64,000 nucleotides of DNA from Rotaria macrura. Taxonomy: Eukaryota; Rotifera; Eurotatoria; Philodinida; Philodinidae. Position numbers and translations under genes: made by a program. The DNA is taken from assembly GCA_900239685.1 (NCBI GenBank), contig OENT01000405.1, positions 1 through 64,000 on the forward strand. The letters run 5' to 3'. This document shows, piece after piece, positions 36,659-49,137 of this stretch (within the stretch, counting starts at the first letter, position 1; every line of letters starts with the position of its first letter). Below the pieces are notes generated by a model, which was given only the letters and a program-made list of their open reading frames with translations, ran no database searches and was not told where the DNA came from.

Positions 36659-37469
36659 TTAAACATTTCCATAATTCATTTTCAAATCTCGTAAGAGAAC
36701 AATGGCTAATATCATTCCAGCAATTTCAATGAAGAAGAAGAATAGTGAAACTCCACCTAATGCTTTCGAATATTCAACGAATAAATTACGTGCTGATTGA
36801 TAACAACCTTTCTCGAAGTATTGCGTTTCATCTTCTACACTGGCTGGACAAGTCGTTTTACAACATGAATCTGGTGTTCGAATACTTGTATGTGTCTTCC
36901 AATCTGTCGAATTGTTAACACCACAGCATTTCCATCGTCTTTGAAGAAGATTCCATTCGCTCTGCACTTCCGCATTTCCATTTTCATAAAGTTTTAATGA
37001 ATCCATTAACTTGCCATTTAATTTATCATCAGCTTTTTGACGAAGAGTAAATCCAACAATAACGGCAATAAATTGAAGTAATAGGATTAAAACTAATGAG
37101 ACAATAAAAACTTTTATTAGTCCTAAACGATTTTTATATGCTCCTATAAAACCTAAAATAGATCAAATGAAAAAATAATATTGTATAATATTAGTTTTTT
37201 CCCTAAGATATAGAATATAGAAATCATTTACCAACAACTGATAAAATAATGATGAAAACCCCTAATGCTATAACTAAACCAGCACCGGACATAATTGCAC
37301 GACCAGTGAGTTCGGCAACTAAAAGTAAATGTAAAATGATGTGCGTGTTAAATATTAACTTACATTTCGATGCATGTTGATGAGCGACACTACCCGTAAT
37401 GAGAAGTGAAAGACCGGCAATAAAATATAATACCAAAAAAAGATGAAAACATGTTGTACCCCAACGCAT
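36659..37469 (-). CDS. Tetraspanin
   Basis: Three exons: 37,364-37,469, 37,232-37,318, 36,659-37,152, with introns of 45 and 79 bp and continuous frame. Product 228 aa, the normal tetraspanin size. Start chosen at MRWGTTCFHLF, because a longer frame would need a TTG. Four hydrophobic helices: about 7-27, 40-64 (ending SVVGFIGAYKN), 74-96 (VSLVLILLLQFIAVIVGF) and 195-220. The large extracellular loop carries the signature WKCCGV, then SCC and a later GC, giving enough cysteines for two disulphides. A cytosolic tail follows helix 4 (LRDLKMNYGNV). Family knowledge: tetraspanins organise membrane partner proteins. Which subfamily this is cannot be said from sequence reading alone. Confidence 0.93.
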
Positions 37470-38324
37470 GTTTGTCTTGATTGATTCGACAAAAAAAAAC
37501 AAAATTTATCTATCTTCTATTCTGAAGAAAAACCTAGCATACAACCTAAAATAAAGAATAACAAACCGATAGAATTCACTGATGACATACAATTGTTTGT
37601 GTATTGCTGAAGAAAATCAAAACTCATAATTTAACAAAAGAAATGAAAACAAAATGTTTGGCACTTTTTAATCACAAGTGATAAAAAGAAAATTAACAGA
37701 GATATAATTTTTCAATGTGTTGTCGTCAGATCAAGTGGTATTAATGTTCTATTTTTTTTTACTTTCATTTGTGTGCACAGAGAACGAACATGTGACAATG
37801 AGGAATCTTCGTAAAAAAATGTAGAGAGGCTTAACTACTCGTTTCTGCAGGGTAATTGAGTAACGAAATAGATAAATCACTTTCTCTTCTTCTTCTTCGT
37901 TTTTTCCATCGAGCGTGTGAATTAAAACAGATTTTCTTCTTTTGAATCCTGTATGTTTTATCAAATTTATGATACTGCTGAATAAATGACTAAAGTCTAC
38001 ATTATTTTGTCGCTCATTTCAAGGCCAATGAATATAATTATGACATGTACAAATAGTATTAACAAATATTCCATGAATCAATAATTCTCAATGTACTAAG
38101 TACAAAAATCAACGCGATGCCTATGAATAAAACGAGCACATTTATTATGCAATGAAATGATACTTCAAACAGAATATAAAATCAGTGATACCTATGACAC
38201 CATTGCTTAGTTGAATATTAATTATTACATTTCAATAATATATGTAACCGTACAACGCGATGTTCTCAAAACACTACTGTCATGAATTTCGTAAAATGAT
38301 CATTAATAAAATATGACGATGAAA

Positions 38325-38342
38325 TATATATATATATATATA
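38325..38342. repeat. AT microsatellite
   Basis: Nine or so consecutive TA units in intergenic DNA. Confidence 0.8.
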
Positions 38343-38450
38343 AAATAAACAGTGACAATACATCAAGTTGTGAATTGTATTGCATTTCAGTTTTATTTTT
38401 CGCTCGTATTAATTCTAACGAAGGAAGATGGTTTATTCTAGTTTTTAGAT

Positions 38451-38479
38451 ATGTTGATAGATCGTCGACCTATCAACAT
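38451..38479. repeat. Perfect 10-bp hairpin ATGTTGATAG/CTATCAACAT
   Basis: Arms 38,451-38,460 and 38,470-38,479 with loop ATCGTCGAC. Isolated; role unknown. Confidence 0.7.
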
Positions 38480-39561
38480 CCATAGCCATTGTCTATATAT
38501 TGAGAGCACAATGGAGTTAATGATTGAGTAAGAAATAGTTAAATATGAATGTCCATCGCAAATTTTGAACGATGACTTCTTCAATTGTAAGTATATTATT
38601 CTTCGTTCATGAACATTTCTGAAACTATAATCTAATCTGACGAATCGATCTGGATCTATCAGTAAGAGTTACACACAATCAATTGTCCGTAATAATCTAA
38701 CAAATAATTTTGTTTGATGAAAATTTTATATTCGATTCTTTTTTTTTTAATTAGACACAGTCTTTCCTACAGATGCACTCAGTTTCGTGTATACATAACG
38801 ATGATAGGAAAACAAAATTTACAATGATTGAAAAACCATTTTCTTACTATCAAATTTGACTCATAATTAATTCATACTGAATGTGGAATATATCTGATGG
38901 AAAATGACATAGAACAAATAGTTCGTTGATTGTTCTCAACAATTGTCTATTCCTTGTCATCGAATGTAGATGAATAAATAGAACGTTGATATCGATAATT
39001 ACAGTAGATCCGTAAATAGAAATAGTACACGAAGAGTTTTGTGTAAAATCAGACAAGTAATTCAGTCTTTAATTGCAATATTGTTGATGCATGCTCAACA
39101 TTTATAACATTGTTTGAATATGATTATAAATCAAATAAATTATATGAAATTTATAAATAATTTTATTGATTCTTTAATGATATAGTATGACGGATGTGAC
39201 GGAAACATATGGTTGATTAATATTTCATTCAAATCTAAATTAATAGTTCTTGTTCAAATTTTAGCCTTGTTGCTTTTCGATGGATGGACAATTCAATACT
39301 CTACGAGAACATATCAATTGTATTTATTCAAAATTTGAAGGATATAAATTAGATAAATGAATTGCCAACATATCAACTAAATACTAAAGTTGTTTTCATA
39401 AATAATCTACGCTTCTCTTTCAGCATAACGAAGTAAGTTTTGAAGTAGAACTAATTATGTACACTTTCATAGTGAATAATCAAGTTCGTATTAGCCCCAA
39501 ATATTATGAAAAAACAAATCATTTGGTTTTTATACAGTGACAACTACATACGCATTCTCAA

Positions 39562-39864
39562 AGGCGATTATAAGGTTTTGAGCATAAAAGCCAGGATGTA
39601 TGTAGATGCATGGAGGAAGAGTTTCTCTATCCGGCAGTATATATGTTTTTCGGTTCTGTTGTACACCGATGGTTTCGAAAATAATCGCCATACTCGCTGT
39701 AGTGTACATTAAAAGGCAGCGAATGTGGCGCCATCTATGGAAATCATCGATGCACAACAGAACTGTATAAAGTATGTACCACCGGATTGAGGAAATCTTC
39801 CTCTCTTATTATAAACATATCCTGTTTTTTGGTCAACAATTGGCATGAAACTTATAATCGCCTT
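39562..39864 (+). mobile_element. MITE, AGGCGATTATAAG family, copy 3, with 7-bp target duplication
   Basis: 303-bp element with terminal inverted repeats AGGCGATTATAAG. It is flanked on both sides by TTCTCAA (39,555-39,561 and 39,865-39,871), a direct 7-bp repeat that fits a target-site duplication; one more flanking base each side differs. Best-preserved copy of the three. Non-coding and dependent on an unseen transposase, possibly hAT-like given the duplication length. Confidence 0.85.
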
Positions 39865-39871
39865 TTCTCAA

Positions 39872-41695
39872 GTCGTTCAAAGATAAACTTATCGTGCTTG
39901 AAAGTACCACTACTTGATTATATTGTAGTAGTTGAATGTTCGAAGCAAATGATTTACCAGGTTGAGATTTGCCAAACGTATGCTTAATAGTATTCGAGAT
40001 TTGAGGAAAAATCTGTCATAAGATTACGTAGAAAATTGAATTACACGATAAGGTCTAAACAATGAATCTATCTATGACATAATTACATATGCATTATGGT
40101 TATTCATTTCAAACTTTGATGGCTAGTAAAAACATTCTAGTTAAACTAAAAGAACGTACATGATTGAAATATCAAAAAAAAAACAAATAGGTAAGTTTTA
40201 AGTGTCAAATCTATGTGTAGGTCGAAAGTCAATTTCGTTACCTTTGTTCTTTTCATAGATCTATTAGCGATGAACAATCGTGAAATGTTATGTAAGCGTA
40301 TTAGTGTCATTTTAAATTTAAATATAATGACCAATTCTCTCATTGTTGAAATTTTAATTTAGTTAACACAAGTCTATTTTCTAATTATTCAATAAATTGT
40401 GGACAGAAACTTCGAATAGTTGCATGAGAACAAATAGAGATGTTTTGAATTCTGTACAAATGAAAGATTGCCAAGCACGATTGATAAATTCCAAGATGGG
40501 AACAATTCAAGAATCGATCCATTCATTCGAGGCTTGAAGGAAAATATTTTCGTTCGACAATGTCAAGCGAAACGTTGCGACCCTCTTGGTACGTTTCCTT
40601 TTTTTGAAACCCCATTCAATTTACTAAAGGTCCACACAATATCTTTCTTCTCTTTATATTGACACAGCGATGTGTTTGTCTGTTAAGGCGTTTTGGGCCT
40701 TCTTCCGATTGAATTTAATTCGAAAAACAAGTTGATTATAAAGATGACCGATTTTTCTCTATGCAATCGAATCATTTTCGAAAGTATAGAGTAGATACTA
40801 TAGTGCGCACTTTACGGTTCGAGACTTGTTGAATGCCGTCAGCTAAGTACTTATCAAAAATTTTTTCGAGCTCACCAATCTTCTTCTAGAACTATTTCAG
40901 TTACATGAATTTGTTCGCCAAAGTTTATATTTATTTTCATCATCGTGAGCATACTCTCTACATATAGGTTGTTCAAAATTTGCATTAACTGCAATAGACC
41001 GTACAATTTATTGAACTAATCATGTAAGACTCATGCGTTAATACACGGGTCATAAAAACTCTTATCAAAGATAATGATTCATTTCTTGACGTGCGATGCT
41101 TTCATAACGAAATTGCGTCTAAAAAAAAAACATTTAAGATGCATTTAAATAAATTTAATGAATTATGAAAGAAAAGCAAGGTAGGTAAATGTAAATAGAC
41201 CAATATAACGCGTACTTTGTCCCATCAAGATATATTTACTTATACTCTCATATGAAAGTCAGTATATCATCGAACGATACTTTTTTTATTCACTTCTATT
41301 GGACAAAGTTTTCATAGAGAAGTCAAATAGGAAACACAGTTATGCTCTTGCATGGTTTCGCTTTTCTATCTTCGAAAGCTGCACCACAATTGACTTTGCA
41401 TGTTCATAACAAATCAAAGTGATCTCTAGAACAAAAACAAATCTTAATTTGAATTTATTGATGCAGGTAATAAACAAAAGCTATCAGCTGGTTTATGTTC
41501 ACAATAAAAACAAAAAAAGAAAAAGTAGAGCAGACTTAAAAACATTTTTGAGAAATAAATTTTGTCGGGTACTTATAGAGATAGACGATGTGGGTACTTC
41601 TTTTGTTATTAAGATATGAAATGTATGGTTCATCCATATATCTCATTATGTTTTGAAAAATATTTGAGTGAAGATTCGTTTTAGAAGACTTTGCC
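39872..41695. other. Intergenic, upstream of Rieske oxygenase copy 1
   Basis: No supported gene. Short frames at 40,468-40,662 and 41,419-41,619 have no domain or context. Confidence 0.35.
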
Positions 41696-43032
41696 ATGTT
41701 TTCAATTGTGGAACTTCTATTCTCCACTTGGTGGCTAATTGTACCGATTATAGCCCTAGTACTCACGTATATTCCTCGATCGAATGACTCAATGAAGACA
41801 CAGACTAGAAAAGTTCGACGAGGTATCGACCGAAGTTTAACCTATCCTCGACAATATCCAATTGGTTGGTACCGCATCTGTAATTCGGAAGATATACCGG
41901 ATCGTGGTCAAGTAAAACATGCTTTTGCATTAGGTCGAGAAATGGTTGTTTTTCGATCCGATGATGAATTAAGTCAAGTTCATGTCTTAGAAGCATTCTG
42001 TGTTCATATGGGCGCTAATCTAGCGGTTGGTGGACGAGTTATGCCCGGTACGAATTGTATACAATGTCCTTTTCATTTGTGGGAATTTAATGGACAAGAT
42101 GGTCGATGTACAAAGATTCCATATTTAGATGGAAAAATTCCTGATACAGTAAACAAATACGACGAGTTCTTTTCTTTTAATTGTCATTTAAATCATGTTA
42201 TATTGATTTTTACCTAGGCCAAAATGCACTCATATCCATGTGTTGAACGTCATGGAATGATTATGGTATGGTATCATCCTTTGAATGAACCACCACACTA
42301 TGATGCAATTTGCATAGACGAATTACTTACAGATCGTTTTGAATTTCGTGGTACTTACCGTTATCCAAATATACAAATGCATTTACAAGAGTTTGCTGAA
42401 AATTCAGCTGACGTTCAACACTTTCAACCATTACATGGACAAATGTATATACCATGGACTAAAATTCGTGTACCTTTCGTATTTATTCATCATACTGCAT
42501 CGTTAGAATTCGGTAAAGAACATCATCTCGCCTATTTCTATGATACAGCAATGATTAATTTATTTGGTAAAAACTATGAATCAACGAAAGTCGACGCATC
42601 AATTACATTTTATGGACCTTGTGGAATCACATTGTTTCGTTTCGATGGTGAATTCGGAAGAATATATCTATTTCATACACATACACCAACTGGTTATATA
42701 GAATTAGATGTTGAATTTCGAGCTTTTGTTGAAAGAAAAATACCGAGATTATTACATTGGTATATTATTGGAAATTGGATTGCACAATGGCAACGAGATA
42801 TTGATGTTTGGGAAAATAAAGTAGAGACAAAAAAAAACATTTTTCGCCATTGATTAGAAGACAACGAAAAAATAAACTATTATCTTGTCTTTGTTTGTCT
42901 ATTTAGATTCAGAAACGTGCACCACTTCTTGTCAAAAATGATGGACCGATTTTAAAAATACGTCGATGGTTTAATAGTTTCTATCTTTCAAAAGACGATC
43001 GTGACAATGTTGTCGATACGTTGGACTGGTGA
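41696..43032 (+). CDS. Neverland/DAF-36-type Rieske oxygenase (cholesterol 7-desaturase-like), copy 1
   Basis: Three exons: 41,696-42,148, 42,218-42,820, 42,907-43,032, all phase 0, with introns of 69 and 86 bp. Product 393 aa. Residues 9-27 form an N-terminal membrane anchor. The Rieske [2Fe-2S] site is CVHMGANLAVGG followed 17-18 residues after the His by CPFHLW. The non-heme iron site is ENSADVQHFQPLHG (the Asp and two His of the family motif). The C-terminal part has WYIIGNWIAQWQRDIDVWENK and a conserved end (GPILKIRRWFNSFYLSK). Family knowledge: Neverland/DAF-36 converts cholesterol to 7-dehydrocholesterol in the endoplasmic reticulum for steroid hormone synthesis; substrate here is inferred. 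A close paralogue lies at 52.3-53.7 kb in the opposite orientation. Confidence 0.93.
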
Positions 43033-43495
43033 TTTTTATAGAACAAGTTTAACTAATTGAATGTATTTTTTCTTTTTGTTCCTTATTTAATATATAAATA
43101 ATCTTCTTCTTGTATTCTCATATGAAGATACATCCACTGAGAACAGTGCAGATCATTACGACGTATTAAAAATATATTCTAATCATTCTAATAGAAAAAT
43201 ATACTTCAGAAAATGAACGTCTTTCATTATCTCCGAGTCTGGATAATCCCATTGTATCAAGTGACTCAAGGGGATGTAATTTGTAATGTGATGTGGAAAA
43301 TCTAGTTTTACTAAGAAAATACTTGATGTGATGTTCATTGAAATAACTATACAATTCGAATTTTTTATACTGATGTATGATGATGAATAGGAATCTAGTT
43401 ACATAATAATAATAATTAGTACAAAATAATTCTTAACGTCAAACAAAAAACTCTCGAAGTTGATTTAGATTCATTTTAAATCTCAAATCAAGGTA
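43033..43495. other. Short intergenic stretch before the Tc1/mariner-like element
   Basis: No gene; contains 3' flank of the Rieske oxygenase gene. Confidence 0.3.
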
Positions 43496-44175
43496 ACGGG
43501 TGGTCGGAAAGTTTTGGCACAAAATGTTTGTTTCTTTTTGGTCCACTCGAAAATATTTCAGACGAGTCGAAATCTATGGGTTAGAAGCAGAATTTCATGA
43601 TCTTTAAGAATATGAGTTTAGAAGTTATGTGTCAGTTTTTGTTCGAGAGAAGTAAGGGAATCTTTGAAAGACCTGAAAAATTAGTTTGGACGGAANNNNN
43701 NNNNNNNNNNNNNNNNNNNNNNNNNNNNNNNNNNNNNNNNNNNNNNNNNNNNNNNNNNNNNNNNNNNNNNNNNNNNNNNNNNNNNNNNNNNNNNNNNNNN
43801 NNNNNNNNNNNNNNNNNNNNNNNNNNNNNNNNNNNNNNNNNNNNNNNNNNNNNNNNNNNNNNNNNNNNNNNNNNNNNNNNNNNNNNNNNNNNNNNNNNNN
43901 NNNNNNNNNNNNNNNNNNNNNNNNNNNNNNNNNNNNNNNNNNNNNNNNNNNNNNNNNNNNNNNNNNNNNNNNNNNTTCCGTCCAAACTAATTTTTCAGGT
44001 CTTTCAAAGATTCCCTTACTTCTCTCGAACAAAAACTGACACATAACTTCTAAACTCATATTCTTAAAGATCATGAAATTCTGCTTCTAACCCATAGATT
44101 TCGACTCGTCTGAAATATTTTCGAGTGGACCAAAAAGAAACAAACATTTTGTGCCAAAACTTTCCGACCACCCGT
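43496..44175. mobile_element. Tc1/mariner-like non-autonomous element with 200-bp perfect inverted ends
   Basis: Arms 43,496-43,695 and 43,976-44,175 are exact reverse complements over 200 bp, each starting ACGGGTGGTCGGAAAGTTTT at its outer edge and flanked by TA on both sides (43,494-43,495 and 44,176-44,177). TA duplication and the terminal sequence style fit Tc1/mariner. The middle 280 bases are unknown (N), probably because the fold-back structure blocked assembly, so an internal transposase is not excluded if the gap size is wrong. Identical arms point to recent insertion. A diverged relative lies at about 62,320-62,890. Confidence 0.88.
43696..43975. other. Assembly gap (280 N)
   Basis: Unknown bases at the centre of the inverted-repeat element. 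Open frames reported across it would be artefacts. Confidence 0.99.
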
Positions 44176-44177
44176 TA

Positions 44178-45002
44178 ATATACGAATAGAAAAACATTGA
44201 TTGTATTAATGATGGTCTCTATTTGGAGAATTAATCATAGTTGATCAGAAAGAATCGAGATTTTTCTATATTCAATAAATAGAAAAGAAATCTTGTCATA
44301 TGAATCGAAAGTTATTTACTGTATTTCGTTGAAGTCTCATTTCACGGTCATCATCACCTTGCTTCTAAATTTAATTCTCATCCAATTAGAATTCTGACCG
44401 TGAGCAGTGATGTTTGTTCTTTTTTTGAAAGACCCGTTAGTATAATCTCTATGGAAAATTATAATATGCAACTGTTATGTATGAACGTGCTATCTTATGT
44501 CAAGAATTTCACATCATTAATACTCAGATAGAAACCTTGAAAAAAAAGTTCATATTTTATACTGAACTTTAATCGTGCAGTACAATTCTTGATTGCACAA
44601 GACGAGTTTCTATCTGTACTTGTATGTTTGAATATTTTCGTGCAAGATTATGTTTCATTATATTTATTCGCATAGTCAATCTATTTAGAATATTATTGTC
44701 GAGAAGTAGCTACACGACTGATCGATTAAGCTTAGTTTATCTACGTGATTTTAAAATGATTACTTGTTATTTTAAGGTTTTATGACTATTATTTATGAAA
44801 TAAAATCGTAGAGATCTATGAAACGTACAAAGAATTAGAAGAATTGTTCATTGGTGTAGAAAATTCTTCGTATGAGTAATGAAAAGAATAGAAGAAAAGG
44901 AAATTTAAAAAAAACTAAGATCTCTCCTACGAATCGTTTCAGTTAGAATTCAAAGACATTTTCTTCATTTATTTTCTACTGTTAAGTCAATAGAGATTAT
45001 TT
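44178..45002. other. Intergenic with an 11-bp inverted repeat
   Basis: No gene. CAGATAGAAAC at 44,525-44,535 is mirrored by GTTTCTATCTG at 44,606-44,616, with a smaller GTTCA/TGAAC hairpin inside. Could be a short foldback or nothing. Confidence 0.4.
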
Positions 45003-45751
45003 ATGGGCTGTTTGCATTCAACAGCAACCCAAATTAAATATCAACATGCACTGAGTTCGACCGATATTTTACATTTAACACAATGTTGGAATATTATCAA
45101 AGCTCATAATCTTCATAGATTTGCTCAAGATGTTCTTATAAAGTAATGTGAAATCCTATATAATCACGAAGACCAATATAAAACTATGTACGGCCTTTTT
45201 AGAGCTACGAATCATAATCCAACATTTCGCAAATATTGGAGAGCGAAAATTCAAGTCGAAGGAAATAATTTCGATTTCGGTCAACATGATTCATGCTTAA
45301 GAACTGATTTAAGTTGGCAAATAGGATTACGTGATTATAGTACTCAATTGATATCAGTGCTTGATAAAATTATATCAGTCATTAGTAATGAAAAGAATTT
45401 GAAAACGGAAATTCAAACACTTGAACTGCCAGAAAATGCTTGCATGGCTGAATATGAATCATTATTGGTAGGACTGTTTTATGTTTTTACGAATTTTATT
45501 TTAATCAAAACCTTTGATGAATTTCGGTTAAGTCTTCTAAATGTTTGTTTTTGTTTATTTGAAAGATTATGAAAAAGTCTATATTGGAAATTCTTCAAGA
45601 ACAAATGAAAGCGCTCGACTTTGATTTTACAAATGAACATGAAGAAGCTTGGAATAAATTTCTAATATTTATTATCGCACAAATGAATACAGGAGGACAG
45701 ACAACAACTGGAACAACTGAAGTTATTAAAATATCAGATAACAAACGTTAA
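45003..45751 (+). CDS. Probable N-myristoylated globin-like protein (196 aa)
   Basis: Three exons: 45,003-45,142, 45,203-45,467, 45,566-45,751, introns 60 and 98 bp, frame intact. The N-terminus MGCLHS is a myristoylation/palmitoylation signal like that of membrane-bound globin X-type proteins. A globin-like helix plan follows: A helix (DILHLTQCWNIIKAH), B/C with NPTFRKYW, a long amphipathic E-like helix (RDYSTQLISVLDKIISVI), a G-like helix (KKSILEILQEQM), and an H-like helix EEAWNKFLIFIIAQM. The expected proximal histidine of the F helix is not found near LELPENACMAEY, and Tyr stands near the distal position, so heme binding is doubtful. The globin call rests on helix pattern and the AW motif in H; another all-helical fold is possible. 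An AATAAA lies 60 bp after the stop. Confidence 0.55.
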
Positions 45752-45810
45752 CAATGTTAAAATTACAATAGTCATAGAAATAACCAATTCTTCGTATATC
45801 TATTGACAAT

Positions 45811-45816
45811 AATAAA
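45811..45816 (+). terminator. Polyadenylation signal AATAAA
   Basis: 60 bp after the stop codon of the globin-like gene. Confidence 0.5.
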
Positions 45817-46402
45817 TATTGTTAATATTTCTCGTTTATAGATAAACAACATACGTTCATTGTTACATTAGACAATTATCAATCGTTTGTAGTTCTCTCC
45901 ATTCAAATTATTATCATTGTTTATGATTATTTGTTTTTTTTTTCGCAAACTGAAATAAATCAATACAAATTAAGAATCAAAATTATATAGTGTTGAAACA
46001 TCGCTCTGATATTGTAACAGACTATTCTAAATCATTTCCAAACATTCGAAATGTTACGAATCATGATTGTGAGAGTTTTATCATATTCAATTCTATGGAA
46101 TGAATCTATGAAAGATTGAAAAGAACAGATTAGTCGGGTAAATCTATGATGAATTAGAGTGGATGTAAATGATAAGAAAAATTACAAGTTACTACGAAGT
46201 ATGACAATTTAGGTCACACAAGTCAATAGATTTTACTAGCAACAAAGAATTATTAGAAATGTTAATTTACTCTATATTATCCAGTTTTCATAACTGATAT
46301 GAAACAAAGGACGCAAGTAATGTCATATGTCAGTAATAATGTTTCTATTGATCAGATTAGAGCAATCAATAATATATTGTCAAAGTGCTCGATAGTCTTT
46401 CT
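45817..46402. other. Intergenic, nothing recognised
   Basis: AT-rich gap between the globin-like gene and palindromic repeat copy E. Confidence 0.3.
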
Positions 46403-46919
46403 GTGTACTCAAAAAGTGAGTAAACTCTAGAACTAGTAACTGTGTCCGACAGTCCGTTTACACAATAACTATTTATAAATACATTCGATTGAGCTCAAAT
46501 TTTGTGCACAGAATTGTCTCATCAATATTTCGGTCGAGTTCGAAGATAAGAAGGATCCGGCAAGAAATGGCTGAGTTATCGAAAAAATTGTCATTATTGG
46601 TCAAAGAATCCCTGAGGAGGGATACAGGGATTTTTTCAAAAAAACATTTTTTTCCTCAGAATTATCCATAACGTATATAAATCGTCTCAGTTTTTAACGC
46701 TGATTCCGAATCTGATATTAGTTTTGCTTTTTAACAAAACATCGCCTGAAAATGCACAAAAACTGCACCCCGAAACCAAATGCCCAGATGACCACTAGTT
46801 TTGGGGTTTACCAAGATACTTCTTCCGTGCACACATTCTTGAATGACTGATGAGTCTCATTCACTTTTTGAAGTATACATAACTCTCGGACTTAAGTCCG
46901 AAGTTTTCACATTTATTTT
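46403..46919 (+). repeat. Palindromic repeat family, copy E
   Basis: Full-length copy. Left hairpin with one mismatch (GAGTAAAC), internal AATCCCTG/CAGGGAT hairpin, near-right block CACTTTTTGAAGTATACAT, intact terminal palindrome CGGACTTAAGTCCG, end CACATTTATTTT. Confidence 0.88.
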
Positions 46920-49137
46920 GCATGGGAAACGGTTGCAATGGATTCAATAAAAAATGTTTGTCTTTGTTTAATCTAAAGGATTAGTATGTGTCATAGCGAG
47001 GCCGTAATCGAAATAAATACTGACATTGAGTTAAATTCTTTCTCTCAATCGAGATACGATTCTAGTGTTTGTAAAGGCTTCAATGTTAGTTAACGTCTTT
47101 CTCGATTTCCTATATATGATCTGTAAGCAGATCGGTAAACATGAATTTTGCATACAGTGAAAATACAATTAACATGATGATAAGAAAATTTTCTAATAGA
47201 ACAATTCACGAAAGTATTATTAACAATCGATGAGCTTCAAAAAACATGGCAACAGTTGACTTTTATGTTAAATAACAAAATAAAATATGATCCAAAAGTT
47301 TCAACTTACAGGAGAAGACGGATTATCTTTCGAAATGAAAAAAAAAAAATATCAAAATGATTAATAAATATATCATACAAACGTGCTTGTTTTAAAAATA
47401 TATTGATAAACCAGATTTTGTTTGTTTTAAACTATCAATAATCAGATTTCATTATCTGTTGACCTCGTCTTCGAGCAATAGCCTTTGACCTTTTTGGAAT
47501 ACTGTTGATGTGCTCGTTATTTTCGAGAAACATTTTTTATATACATATTTGTTTTTTTTCAAAAATACAAAATAAAAACAGCTGACTCGAGATGAATAAA
47601 ATGCTCATATGATTATTTAATACTCAAAAATTTCGAAAAGATAGCTCGTTCTTCTCCTCTACAAAATCACATCATTTGATCAATTAATTTCATAGAAGTT
47701 TTACATAAAAACAATCCATCTACGATAATTCGAAACTTTTGGAGTATCTTTTTAAAACTTGTGATATATTCATCAGTGATTAGTTTAAAGAAAACATAGT
47801 GTTAACCGGCAGTGTGAACTCAGGTGAGATTGTAGGCGCACAGTGATAGTGACGAAGAGACAAGAACATCAATGATTATATTATATTTGTCACAAGTTTA
47901 ACGATTCAATCTCGACTTGATTTATCTTCTGAATTATGCTGTGCCTATAATCAATATGAAAAATACTACTTATAAAATCGTTCATTGTATGATGTAAATT
48001 TTTCTCAAGTGTATTTTCATTTTGTGTTGAAGACATTGCATCTTAACATTTTCAATTGTATATTGAAGAGAATTTTTTTCTATTTGCATTGCTCTCGTTT
48101 CATTTTAATGTTCTCTTGTGAATAGATTAATTTTATCACTTGCTCGATGTTGATCTATTGAGACAACAATATGATTATGTAAATTAAATATTTTTCTTAT
48201 GTTACGAATAACATAGTACTTGGAATAATCTGAGAGTTTATTCTTCTATTGAGATCATTTGAAGAGAACTAATGTCAAAACAGTGTGACACAATCATGTT
48301 CGTTGAATGTTAATTGTTTAATTAACCAAATTTAAGTATCACTCTTTTTAAAAATTTATTTCTAACTTAGAAACTATTGCTTCCGTTTCTATAGATTATA
48401 ACTGTAGTTCATTATTAAATCTGAATTTTTGCGTATACACACATAACTATAAATGAATTACCATATGAGCATTTAGAAAAGAAAAACTTGCATTATCATA
48501 TCTTTTCATGATGTATAATTCAAACAGCAAGCGGTTGAAATAGTTTCTAGTTTGAAGTTCAATTCAATGATAATATTTCATGTTTTCTATATGTAAACTC
48601 TTGAAATTCATGTAAATCTGAATATGATTAATCAACGTCGAGATAATGTAGGCAAGGGACATGCAGAGATACACTGAATGTTTCTTTTCTGTCTTTAACT
48701 TGAGGGGGTCCGTGATATACGTGCTCAATGTTATTACTTGAGTTTCTTATATCCAGATTGGAATATGCCTCGACTAAAACTCAGAGAGAACATCTAATTA
48801 AATAGCGTATAATAGAGACGGCTCTTACTGATGTACTTGATTTCGTCTAAAATGAGATTCTAAGGAATGAATGAATTTTTAGGCTCGACGGAAGCGACTG
48901 CTTATTAGTGTATGCATCGTTCTATGTTGTAAATTACTGAAAAAAATTCATCTGAGTTATTTCTTTAGTTTTACACAGATATGAATGACATGGTTACACT
49001 CATGTAAATCAACAGATGTCAAACAATATCAATAGTTATTTTTTTTCAAAACCTGAATATTAGGGAATATAGATTTAATCATGAATCTATTCAGATGACG
49101 AGCTGATATCAACAATTGAAAGCTTTCGTTTTTCGAA
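46920..49137. other. 2.2-kb intergenic stretch, nothing recognised
   Basis: AT-rich, no frame with domain or splice support, no match to other repeats of the window that I could see. Confidence 0.35.

Larger units (their letters stand above)
37470..39561. other. Intergenic, upstream of the tetraspanin; one perfect hairpin and an AT run
   Basis: No gene seen. An AT dinucleotide run at about 38,325-38,342, and a perfect 10-bp hairpin at 38,451-38,479. The remaining frames are short and unsupported. Confidence 0.35.

Noticed and set aside
43597..44074. Two mirror-image frames across the assembly gap
   Set aside because: They are the same sequence read from both arms of an inverted repeat with unknown bases between; not evidence for a gene.
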